Source of the DNA: Streptomyces adustus
Lineage (GTDB): Bacteria; Actinomycetota; Actinomycetes; Streptomycetales; Streptomycetaceae
Direction: 5' to 3'
DNA length: 38,601 nucleotides
Assembly: GCF_009377175.1 (NCBI RefSeq)
Contig: NZ_VJZD01000069.1
Coordinates: forward strand, 1 to 38,601
Shown here: piece after piece, positions 22,770-29,573 of the stretch
Position numbering within the stretch: position 1 is the first letter of the stretch
Layout of the letters: each line of letters begins with the position of its first letter
Translations under genes and position numbers: made by a program
Notes under the pieces: model-generated
What the model saw: only the letters and a program-made list of their open reading frames with translations
What the model was told of the DNA's origin: nothing
Databases searched by the model: none

Positions 22770-23090
22770 TCAGCCGGTGCGGTTCAGCCAGCGCTGGAGG
22801 GTGGCGTTGACGCTGCCCGGCAGCGCGCTGAGCTGGTCGATGGCCTCCCGGTCCTCGGGCTGGGGCGCGATACCCGCCATCGTCAGGGTCGCCTGGAGCT
22901 CCAGGCGCCGCCGGTCGCGCGGGTCGATCGTGAAGTCGAGGCGCTGCGCCGGGTCCGGCGCCGGCAGGAAGTAGTCCCCCTCGTCCTTCCGACGCCAGGT
23001 GCTCGCCCAGGTCGCGGGCGCCGCGGGGTCGACGGCGTAGGGGTCGACGTAGGTACGGGGCGAACCGGACTCGAAAGCGGTGGTGGTCAC
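22770..23090 (-). CDS. Small orphan protein
   Basis: The product is 106 aa. GTG 23090 is chosen because AAGGAG lies 8 nt upstream (reading CGAGAAGGAGACCCACGTG). I do not recognise the family. It begins with a Pro/Ala-rich, probably flexible segment (YVDPYAVDPAAPATWASTW). A charged middle follows (RRKDEGDYFLPAPDPAQRLDF), then a helical half (RRRLELQATLTMAGIAPQ, REAIDQLSALPGSVNATLQRW). There is no Cys, no signal peptide and no membrane segment. Its upstream region carries the heptamer repeat at 23224-23305. Coding is supported by strong third-position G/C bias, the ribosome site and its isolation from other frames. Confidence 0.65.
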   Translation of the reverse strand: MTTTAFESGSPRTYVDPYAVDPAAPATWASTWRRKDEGDYFLPAPDPAQRLDFTIDPRDRRRLELQATLTMAGIAPQPEDREAIDQLSALPGSVNATLQRWLNRTG

Positions 23091-23133
23091 GTGGGTCTCC
23101 TTCTCGTGCGGTCCTTCTCGCAGGACAGGAGGC

Positions 23134-23143
23134 GTCACGTGAC
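23134..23143. promoter_or_regulatory. GTCACGTGAC palindrome upstream of orphan gene
   Basis: A perfect 10-bp palindrome about 45 bp upstream of the GTG start of the small minus-strand gene. It could be an operator, but chance cannot be excluded. Confidence 0.3.
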
Positions 23144-23223
23144 CGGTCCGGTTGCGCCCCGCGCCGGATGTCACGCCAATGGCGTCATCGGTACGTCATC
23201 GGCTGGTCCGCTGAACATCTCAC

Positions 23224-23305
23224 GCGACCGGCGACCGGCGACCGGCGACCGGCGACCGGCGACCGGCGACCGGCGACCGGCGACGGGCGACCGGCGACCG
23301 GCGAC
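23224..23305. repeat. Heptamer array (GCGACCG)n
   Basis: About 11-12 tandem copies of GCGACCG, the last few degenerate (GCGACGG, GCGACTGCC). It lies in the 295-bp non-coding gap (23091-23385) between the receiver gene's stop and the orphan gene's start, both on the minus strand. Seven bases is not a codon multiple and no supported protein covers it, so it is a simple-sequence array likely to vary in length between strains. A degenerate GACCGGC-type tail continues to about 23340. Confidence 0.9.
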
Positions 23306-23385
23306 TGCCGACGGGCGGCCGATGACGAGCGACCGGCCGCCGGTGACGGACGATCCGGGTGCCGAGCCCCCGGCCGCGCCCCTGG

Positions 23386-23817
23386 CTACGGCCGCGGCTT
23401 GACCGCGACGTCGAGGTAGAAGGCGTCGATGCTGCGCACCGCCTCCTCGAACTCGTCGAGGTTGACCGGCTTGGTCACATAGGCGTTCGCGTGGTGCTCG
23501 TACGCCCCCGAGACGTCGTCGGGCGCCGCCGACGTGGTGAGCACGACCACGGGAATGGTGCGCAGATCCGCGTCCGCCTTGACGATCGCCAGGAACTCAC
23601 GGCCGTTCATACGCGGCATGTTCAGGTCCAGGACGATGAGGTCGGGACGCGTACGGGCCGGGTCACGCAAATACTCCAGCGCCTGCACGCCGTCGGAGAC
23701 CTGGGTGAGATTGCGCGCGCCCCGGTCGGCCAGGGCGTCCTGGATGAGCATCGCGTCGGCCACGTCGTCTTCGACCAGCAGTACGTCATAGGGACGGGCG
23801 GAGGCAGAGGCTGCCAT
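23386..23817 (-). CDS. Single-domain response regulator (Rcp1-like)
   Basis: The product is 143 aa from ATG 23817, with AGGAG 8 nt upstream inside the end of the preceding gene; the frame reaches 23895 but has no site there. It is a receiver domain alone: DVLLVEDDVADAMLIQDAL (acidic pair 17-18), phospho-acceptor Asp64 (LIVLDLNMPRMNG), a Thr at TTSAAPDD, and the conserved Lys in YVTKPVN. The run LVEDDxxDAMLIQDAL and NMPRMNGREFL is typical of Rcp1, the cyanobacterial-type receiver used by phytochrome-like kinases. With no output domain, it would pass phosphate on or act by protein contact. The CHASE3 kinase divergent at 24311 is the natural partner. Confidence 0.92.
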   Translation of the reverse strand: MAASASARPYDVLLVEDDVADAMLIQDALADRGARNLTQVSDGVQALEYLRDPARTRPDLIVLDLNMPRMNGREFLAIVKADADLRTIPVVVLTTSAAPDDVSGAYEHHANAYVTKPVNLDEFEEAVRSIDAFYLDVAVKPRP

Positions 23818-23818
23818 G

Positions 23819-24181
23819 TTACGAGCTCCTGGTCGGCTGGTGGGAAGGGGAGGAGGCCGGGTCGGTGACCAGTCCGGGCCACCGGCGCCTGGCACCCTGT
23901 CGGCTCATTCTCGAGACATGGCCGATCTCCGGGTAACCGGCCCCCGCGTCGGCGGCCGCTCGGGCCGCGCCGCGTTCGAGATGCTGTACCGCCTCCTCCA
24001 TGGTCACCAGAACATACAGGTGCGCGAGGGCGCGGACACGGTCGGTGGGTACGGGGTCCCCTGCGCGGCCCGCCGCGCACAGCTGTCCCGCCGCCCGGCG
24101 GGCGACCTCGTCGACGGCCTTCCTGACCTGTGCGGCGAACTCCGGTTCGGACACGTGGGGGACGAATCCGGGGGCAGGCAT
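23819..24181 (-). CDS. Unknown protein coupled to the Rcp1-like regulator
   Basis: The product is 120 aa from ATG 24181; the ribosome site is weak. The stop TAA (23819-23821) is 1 bp from the next gene's start, so the two are surely co-transcribed and translationally coupled. I do not recognise a named family. The first 75 residues are helical and acidic/basic (FAAQVRKAVDEVARRAAGQL, DRVRALAHLYVLVTMEEAVQ) with one Cys. The last 45 residues are Arg/Ser/Pro-rich and probably disordered. Being wedged between a receiver and a divergent kinase, it may be an accessory protein of the signalling module. Confidence 0.7.
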   Translation of the reverse strand: MPAPGFVPHVSEPEFAAQVRKAVDEVARRAAGQLCAAGRAGDPVPTDRVRALAHLYVLVTMEEAVQHLERGAARAAADAGAGYPEIGHVSRMSRQGARRRWPGLVTDPASSPSHQPTRSS

Positions 24182-24194
24182 ACGGTCAGCCTAG

Positions 24195-24227
24195 TTGTCG
24201 GTGCGAAGAGTCGACAACAACTGTTGT
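24195..24227. promoter_or_regulatory. TTGTC-type inverted repeats between divergent signalling genes
   Basis: TTGTCG (24195-24200) faces CGACAA (24212-24217), and ACAACTGTTGT follows (about 24217-24227) as its own palindrome. They lie 14 bp upstream of the minus-strand unknown gene and about 85 bp upstream of the kinase gene, in a 129-bp shared promoter region. The sites share the TTGT/ACAA half. They are a candidate operator for coordinated control of both directions. Confidence 0.45.
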
Positions 24228-24310
24228 CCGGCCAGGCTAAGGTGTGCCTGCCGTACGCACGGTTCGGCTGGATGTTCGGAAATCGGTCGGATCTGAAGGA
24301 GTGTCACCTC

Positions 24311-25924
24311 GTGCAGAACGCCGCCTCCGCCGACGGGCCGATGGCCGGCTGGACCACCCGGCACTGGTTGCGCCGCGGAGTGGCCGCGACCCTGCTGGTG
24401 CTGGCGGTCCTCGGGTCGGTGGGTGCGTGGGCGATGCTCCGCTCGTCGAGGATCTCCGACGAACTCGTCAACCGCCGCAGCCCCGCCCTGGTGAACGCGG
24501 TGCGCCTGGAGTCGGCGCTGCTCAACCAGGAGACCGGGGTGCGGGGTTACGGACTGACCGGCCGCAGGGAGTTCCTCACCCCGTACACCGAAGGCGTGGC
24601 CGCGGAGCGGCAGGCCGTGGGGCGGCTGGAGGAGGTGCTGCGCGGCGGCGACGACCTGGCCGATCTCGCGGCCGTCCGCAAGGCCGCGGGCACCTGGCAG
24701 GAGCGGATCGCCCGTCCCGTGTCCGGCTCGTCGGCGCCGGCGGCCCTGACCCTCTCGGCGCAGCGGGCGGAAGAGGGCAAGACCGAGTTCGACGCGGTGC
24801 GCAAGGCGCTGAAGGACCAGCAGAGCCGGCTCCAGCAGGAACGCCAGAACGCGGCCGCCGCGCTGCGCCGTGCCACGGTCCTGCGCAACTGGACGCTCGC
24901 CGTGGACGCCTTCGTCGTCGCCGTGGTGGCGGCGCTCGTCTTCGAGGCGCTGCGGCGGGGCATCACCCGTCCGCTGGAGCAGGTGGGCGCCGGAGCCAGG
25001 GACGTGGCCCGCGGCCGCTTCGACCGGCGCATCGCGGTCACCGGTCCCGCGGACATCAGACAACTCGCCGTCGACGTCGACGGGATGCGGACCCGGCTGG
25101 TGGACGAACTCGCCTTCAGCGAGGAGGCGCGTCGGCTGCTCGACGAGCAGACGGCCGAACTGAAGCGGTCCAACACCGAACTGGAGCAGTTCGCCTACGT
25201 CGCCTCGCACGATCTCCAGGAGCCGCTGCGGAAGGTGTCCAGCTTCACCCAGCTGCTGCAACGCCGCTACGGCGGTCAACTGGACGAGCGGGCGGACCAG
25301 TACATCGCCTTCGCCGTCGACGGCGCCAACCGGATGCAGGTCCTCATCAACGACCTGCTCGCCTTCTCCCGGGTGGGGCGCGTGCACAACGACCACGCCA
25401 CGGTGGACCTGGACGAGGTCCTGCGGCGCACCCTGGACACGTTGAGCATCCCGATCGAGGAGACGGACGCCGAGGTGACGTTCGATCCGCTGCCCGTGGT
25501 GGTCGGCGACGCGACCCAACTGGGCATGCTGTGGCAGAACCTCCTGTCGAACTCCCTGAAGTTCCGCGACCCCGGGCGGCGGCCCGAGATCCGGGTCAGC
25601 GCGCGACGTGACGGCGACGTCTGGGAGTTCGGCGTCGGCGACAACGGCATAGGCATCGCCCCGGAGTTCCGGGACAAGGTCTTCGTCATCTTCCAGCGGC
25701 TGCACACCCGGGAGGCCTATCCGGGCACCGGCATCGGCCTGGCCATGTGCAAGAAGGTCGTGGAGTTCCACGACGGTTCGATCGGGATCGACCCCGACCA
25801 CAGCCCCGGCACCCGGGTCGTGTTCACGCTGCCCTGTGCCGACGTCGCGCAGGAGCCCGAGTCGTCCGGTTCCTCAGAGTCACCCGAGTCGTCCGAGTCG
25901 CTCGCGAGAGAGTCGCTGTCATGA
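24311..25924 (+). CDS. CHASE3-HAMP sensor histidine kinase
   Basis: The product is 537 aa from GTG 24311, with AAGGAG 8 nt upstream. Layout: membrane segment 22-44; an extracellular CHASE3-type helical sensor of about 45-190 (NRRSPALVNAVRLESALLNQETGVRGYGLTG... is its hallmark, shown here in parts: ALLNQETGVRGYGLTG); membrane segment 194-213; HAMP 214-266; a HisKA dimerisation helix with His300 (FAYVASHDLQEPLRK); and HATPase_c with NLLSNSLKF, GDNGIGIAPEF, IFQRLH and GTGIGLAMCKK. The SHDLQEPLR form is typical of phytochrome-like kinases that pair with Rcp1-type receivers. The tail is Ser/Glu-rich. It overlaps the receiver-PP2C gene by 4 bp, so both that protein and the divergent receiver are likely targets. 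Confidence 0.93.
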   Translation: MQNAASADGPMAGWTTRHWLRRGVAATLLVLAVLGSVGAWAMLRSSRISDELVNRRSPALVNAVRLESALLNQETGVRGYGLTGRREFLTPYTEGVAAERQAVGRLEEVLRGGDDLADLAAVRKAAGTWQERIARPVSGSSAPAALTLSAQRAEEGKTEFDAVRKALKDQQSRLQQERQNAAAALRRATVLRNWTLAVDAFVVAVVAALVFEALRRGITRPLEQVGAGARDVARGRFDRRIAVTGPADIRQLAVDVDGMRTRLVDELAFSEEARRLLDEQTAELKRSNTELEQFAYVASHDLQEPLRKVSSFTQLLQRRYGGQLDERADQYIAFAVDGANRMQVLINDLLAFSRVGRVHNDHATVDLDEVLRRTLDTLSIPIEETDAEVTFDPLPVVVGDATQLGMLWQNLLSNSLKFRDPGRRPEIRVSARRDGDVWEFGVGDNGIGIAPEFRDKVFVIFQRLHTREAYPGTGIGLAMCKKVVEFHDGSIGIDPDHSPGTRVVFTLPCADVAQEPESSGSSESPESSESLARESLS

Positions 25925-27177
25925 CACCACCGGCCCCACGGGACGAGACGGCCTACGACATCCTCCTCGTCGAGGACGACGAGGGCGACGCTCTGCTGGT
26001 CGAGGAGCTGCTGTACGACACCGATCTGCCGCACTCCCTGGTGCGCGGCAGGACGATGGCCGAGGCACGCCGTGAACTGGCCGGACGCCGCTTCGACTGC
26101 GTACTGCTGGACCTGCATCTGCCCGACATCTCCGGGCTGGAGAGCGTCGAGGCGATCCGGCGGGAGGATCCCCAGGCCGCGGTGATCGTGCTGACCGGGC
26201 TCGCCGAGTCGGGCGCCGGGGTCGACGCGCTGGCCGCGGGCGCGCAGGACTACCTCGTCAAGGGCAAGGTCGACCACGAACTGCTCCAGCGGGCCGTACG
26301 GTACGCGGTGCAGCGCAAGCAGTCCGAGCGGGCCAGCGCCGCCCTTCAGGTCGGCCGGCTCCGGGCGCAGGAGAACGCCCGGCTGGAGCGCGGTCTGCTG
26401 CCCGAGCCGATCCTCGCCTCGCCGTCGGTGACGGCCACCAGCCGCTACTTCCCCGGCCGTGAACAGGCCCTGCTGGGCGGTGACTTCCTCGACGTCGTAC
26501 AGACCGAGGACGGCCAGGTCCACGCGGTCGTCGGGGACGTCAGCGGCCACGGCCCGGACGCCGCGGCGCTCGGCGTCTGCCTGCGCATCGCGTGGCGCGC
26601 GCTGACCCTCGGCGGCCACCGCGGCGCGCAGCTGCTGGACCTGCTGGAGCGGATGCACATCGCGGAACGCACCGGCAGCGACCTGTTCACCACCTGCACC
26701 CTCATCACCCTGGATCCCGCCCGCGGTCTGCTCACCCTCCATCTCGTCGGCCATCACGAGCCGTTGATCGTGACCTCCCGCGGCCCCGAGGTCCTCCAGT
26801 CCAAGCACGGCATCGCCCTGGGCATCATCCCCGGCCTCGGCGAATGGCCCGCCACCACGGTGCCGTTGCCGCCGGACGGGAGCCTGATCGTGTACACCGA
26901 CGGGCTGATCGAGGGCTACGCGGGCGGCGACGACTCCCGCCTCGGCGTCGAGGGCGTCCTGGCCATCCTCGGCGAGACCCGCTCCTACGGCACCGGCGAA
27001 CAGCTCGACCACCTCATCGCCGAGGCCCGCGCCCGCAACGCCGACCGCCACACGGACGACCTGGCCGTCCTGCGCATCGACTGGTGCGACGTGCGCCGGC
27101 CCGAGCCCGGAGCCCGGGTGCCCGACCAGAGCGGCGACCCGCGCGACGTCGCCCGGAGGCAGCCGACCGACCGGTGA
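25921..27177 (+). CDS. Response regulator fused to PP2C (SpoIIE-type) phosphatase
   Basis: The product is 418 aa; ATG 25921 overlaps the kinase stop. N-terminal receiver (10-130): ILLVEDDEGDALLVEELL, Asp64 (VLLDLHLPDISG) and YLVKGKV with the conserved Lys. A short coiled linker follows (RAQENARLERGLLPEP), then a SpoIIE/RsbU-type PP2C domain (about 165-395) with metal-binding motifs GGDFLDVV, VGDVSGHGPDAAAL, YTDGLIEG and DDLAVL, all intact. Phosphorylation by the upstream kinase would switch on a Ser/Thr phosphatase that typically acts on an anti-sigma-factor antagonist. No sigma or anti-sigma gene is nearby, so the target is elsewhere. Confidence 0.93.
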   Translation: MTPPAPRDETAYDILLVEDDEGDALLVEELLYDTDLPHSLVRGRTMAEARRELAGRRFDCVLLDLHLPDISGLESVEAIRREDPQAAVIVLTGLAESGAGVDALAAGAQDYLVKGKVDHELLQRAVRYAVQRKQSERASAALQVGRLRAQENARLERGLLPEPILASPSVTATSRYFPGREQALLGGDFLDVVQTEDGQVHAVVGDVSGHGPDAAALGVCLRIAWRALTLGGHRGAQLLDLLERMHIAERTGSDLFTTCTLITLDPARGLLTLHLVGHHEPLIVTSRGPEVLQSKHGIALGIIPGLGEWPATTVPLPPDGSLIVYTDGLIEGYAGGDDSRLGVEGVLAILGETRSYGTGEQLDHLIAEARARNADRHTDDLAVLRIDWCDVRRPEPGARVPDQSGDPRDVARRQPTDR

Positions 27178-27225
27178 CGCCCGGGTTTTGACGGGGGAGC
27201 GGTCGGGCGTACCCGCCCACGACTG

Positions 27226-27411
27226 CGTACGGCCCACTCGGAGCGCGACTTCGATCACCCCGTTCACTCCGTCGCGATCGGCAAGGGCCGCGACCACGCG
27301 TGCGTCGGCGCGGTCGACGGACTGCGGCTCAACCGGTACGTCCACGACTTCGAGGCCGACGGCGTGAACGCCCGCCGGGTCCGCTGGTCACGTAGTCACG
27401 TAGTCACGTAG
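27226..27411 (+). pseudogene. Possible remnant of a coding sequence
   Basis: A 62-codon frame without a start reads AHSERDFDHPVHSVAIGKG, RDHACVGAVDGLRLNRYVHD and FEADGVNARRVRW. It has natural Streptomyces codon bias and ends at a TAG created by the 8-bp repeat array. It looks like the C-terminal end of a lost protein, or an unrecognised short gene, in the otherwise non-coding 529-bp gap 27178-27706. I cannot name a family. Chance open frames are common at this G/C content, so support is limited. Confidence 0.3.
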
Positions 27412-27432
27412 TCACGTAGTCACGTAGTCACG
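27387..27432. repeat. 8-bp tandem array (GTCACGTA)n
   Basis: Five perfect copies of GTCACGTA and a partial sixth (GTCACGGA). The unit contains TCACGT/ACGTGA-like symmetry. It lies in the intergenic gap between the receiver-PP2C gene and the ABC transporter. It is probably slippage-prone. Confidence 0.9.
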
Positions 27433-27465
27433 GAGGCGGGACGGCCCGACCGTCCCCGGCCGACA

Positions 27466-27499
27466 CGGCCCCGCCGGTCGAACCCGACCGGCGGGGCCG
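27466..27499 (+). terminator. Strong 15-bp perfect hairpin
   Basis: CGGCCCCGCCGGTCG (27466-27480) and CGACCGGCGGGGCCG (27485-27499) pair perfectly around AACC. Outer bases (ACACGG and CCGTGT) can extend the stem with a small bulge. There is no T-tract. It most likely ends the signalling operon 290 bp after its last gene. Confidence 0.75.
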
Positions 27500-27582
27500 C
27501 CGTGTGTCCCGGCCGTCCGCAGGCCGCCGTCGTCCTGCCGGGACACCCCGGCTCCCCTCGTCGTACGGCCCCCGCCGGCGTA

Positions 27583-27628
27583 GTACCGCGGTACCACCGC
27601 CCAGCCCCATTGCCCCCCGCGGTACCAC
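27583..27628 (+). promoter_or_regulatory. GTACCGCGGTAC palindrome plus repeated half
   Basis: GTACCGCGGTAC (27583-27594) is a perfect 12-bp palindrome. CCGCGGTACCAC recurs 31 bp (about three helical turns) downstream at 27617-27628. Both lie 80-125 bp before the ABC transporter gene. The operon encodes its own NarL-type regulator (31064), the most likely ligand of these sites. TAGCGT at about 27650-27655 is a possible -10 box. Confidence 0.55.
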
Positions 27629-27706
27629 GGATGGCGGCCGACCGGCACCTAGCGTTGCAGGTGAGAGGACCGGACTGGTCCCGCGGCCCAGAGCGAGGGA
27701 GCGACG

Positions 27707-28642
27707 ATGATCGAGGCGCAACAGCTGACGAAGCGGTACGGGGAGAAGACGGCGGTCGACCACCTGGACTTCGTCGTGAAGCCGGGCACGGTCACCGGCT
27801 TCCTGGGCCCCAACGGCGCGGGGAAGTCCACCACCATGCGCATGATCGTCGGACTGGACGCGCCGACCGCCGGCACCGTCACCGTCAACGGACGCCACTA
27901 CGCCGAGCACAGCGCGCCGCTCCAGGAGGTCGGCGCCCTGCTGGAGGCGAAGTCGATCCACCCGGGCCGCTCCGCGTTCGACCACCTGATGGCGCAGGCC
28001 CACACGCACGGCATTCCGCGCCGCCGCGTGGAGGAGGTCGTCGAGCTGACCGGCCTTCAGTCGGTGGCGAAGAAGCGCGCCGGCGCCTTCTCCCTCGGCA
28101 TGGGCCAGCGGCTCGGCATCGCCGCGGCCCTGCTGGGCGACCCGGCCACCCTCATGCTGGACGAGCCGGTCAACGGGCTGGACCCCGAAGGCGTGCTGTG
28201 GATCCGCAACCTGCTCACCCAGCTCGCCTCCGAGGGCCGTACCGTCTTCGTCTCCTCGCACCTGATGAGCGAGATGGCACTGGTCGCCGACCACCTGATC
28301 ATCGTCGGCCGCGGACGTCTGCTGGCCGACACCACGGTGCAGGAGCTGATCCGCCGGGCCGGCGGCGACTCGGTCACCGTCGCCTCCGACCAGGCGGCCC
28401 GCCTGCGCGAGGTGCTGTCCGGACCGGGCGTCGAGATCACCGGCGCGGTCGGCACGGAGGAACTCCAGGTGACCGGCCTGTCCGCCCGGGCCATCGGCCT
28501 CAAGGCCGCCGAGCACGGCATCCCGCTGTTCGAGCTCAGCTCCAGGACGGTCTCGCTGGAGCAGGCGTTCATGGACCTGACCAGCGACGCCGTCGAGTAC
28601 CACGGCACCACCACCGTCGAGACCTCCAGGAGCGTGGCATGA
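27707..28642 (+). CDS. ABC transporter ATP-binding protein
   Basis: The product is 311 aa from ATG 27707, with GAGGGAGCGACG upstream. Seen: Walker A GPNGAGKST (34-42), signature SLGMGQRLG (129-137), Walker B TLMLDEP (148-154), and the switch His in VFVSSHLMSE. The C-terminal 80 residues form the regulatory extension found in drug/lantibiotic-type exporters (BcrA/CcmA class). It forms an exporter with the membrane protein encoded next (4-bp overlap). The same transcript carries a histidine kinase and response regulator, an arrangement typical of self-inducing antibiotic or cell-envelope stress resistance pumps. The exported substrate is unknown. Confidence 0.95.
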   Translation: MIEAQQLTKRYGEKTAVDHLDFVVKPGTVTGFLGPNGAGKSTTMRMIVGLDAPTAGTVTVNGRHYAEHSAPLQEVGALLEAKSIHPGRSAFDHLMAQAHTHGIPRRRVEEVVELTGLQSVAKKRAGAFSLGMGQRLGIAAALLGDPATLMLDEPVNGLDPEGVLWIRNLLTQLASEGRTVFVSSHLMSEMALVADHLIIVGRGRLLADTTVQELIRRAGGDSVTVASDQAARLREVLSGPGVEITGAVGTEELQVTGLSARAIGLKAAEHGIPLFELSSRTVSLEQAFMDLTSDAVEYHGTTTVETSRSVA

Positions 28643-29493
28643 CGACATCGACCCTGACCGAGAGCTCCGCGGCCGCGCCCACACCCGCCCGGCCGGCCCG
28701 ACCGCAGTACAAGGTGACCGGACGCAGAGTCCTTCGCTCGGAGTGGGCCAAGCTCTGGTCCCTGCGCTCCACCTGGATCACCCTGGGCCTCGGCCTGCTG
28801 TTCCTGGTCGGATTCGGTGTCATCGCGAGCGCGCACTACCACTCCGACTTCGCCGCGGGGCGACCCATGCGCCGGGACGACGCCAACGCCACCGCCCTCA
28901 GCCTCTCGCTGTTCGGCACCAACTTCGCCCAGTTGGCCCTGGGCGTCCTGGGCGTGCTGGTCTCCGCCGGCGAGTACTCCACCGGCATGATCCGCTCCAC
29001 GCTCGCCGCGGTGCCCCGCCGGCTGCCGGTCCTGTGGTCGAAGGCGGCCGTGTTCGGCCTGGTCGCCCTGGTCGTGGCCACCGTGGGCGTCTTCGTCGCG
29101 TTCCCCGTCGGCAGCAGCCTGGTCTCCGACACGCCCGCGGCCCTCTCGCTCTCGCACGAGGGAGTCGTACGCAGCCTGCTGGGCGCGGGTCTCTACCTCG
29201 GCACCGTCGGGGTGATCGGCGTCGCGCTCGGCGCGCTGCTGCGCTCGGTCGCCGGCGGCATCGCCGTCCTGGTCGCCTCGCTGATGCTGGTGCCCGGACT
29301 GGTCTCGCTGCTGCCCACCTCCTGGCAGGACGACATCAGCCCGTACCTGCCCAGCAACGCGGGCGAGTCGATGTTCGCCCTCACCCACGACGCGACGACG
29401 CTGGCCCCCGTCGCCGGGGGCCTGGTCTTCCTCGGCTGGACCGTGCTCGCGCTGGCGGGCGCCGCGTACCGTCTGGTGCGTACCGACGCCTGA
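28639..29493 (+). CDS. ABC transporter permease (ABC-2 type)
   Basis: The product is 284 aa; ATG 28639 overlaps the ATPase stop. A cytosolic Thr/Ala/Pro-rich head of about 35 residues leads into RSEWAKLWSLRSTWITLGLG, the usual start of the BcrB/NatB-like permeases. Six hydrophobic segments follow: about 46-64, 88-112, 130-152, 180-200, 208-228 and 255-275. SAGEYSTGMIRSTLAAVPRR between segments 2 and 3 is the conserved cytosolic loop that meets the ATPase. It is the membrane half of the exporter encoded with 27707. Confidence 0.93.
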   Translation: MTTSTLTESSAAAPTPARPARPQYKVTGRRVLRSEWAKLWSLRSTWITLGLGLLFLVGFGVIASAHYHSDFAAGRPMRRDDANATALSLSLFGTNFAQLALGVLGVLVSAGEYSTGMIRSTLAAVPRRLPVLWSKAAVFGLVALVVATVGVFVAFPVGSSLVSDTPAALSLSHEGVVRSLLGAGLYLGTVGVIGVALGALLRSVAGGIAVLVASLMLVPGLVSLLPTSWQDDISPYLPSNAGESMFALTHDATTLAPVAGGLVFLGWTVLALAGAAYRLVRTDA

Positions 29494-29573
29494 CCCGGCG
29501 GCCGCGACCGGGCGGTGCGCGCGGCCCCCGGGCCGGTGCGCTCCGCCCGGTCGACGTGCGCCACGATGAACGG

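Noticed and set aside
27387..27432. Possible CRISPR repeats
   Set aside because: The 8-bp units are directly adjacent with no spacers, and no cas gene is present. The same holds for the heptamer array at 23224-23305.
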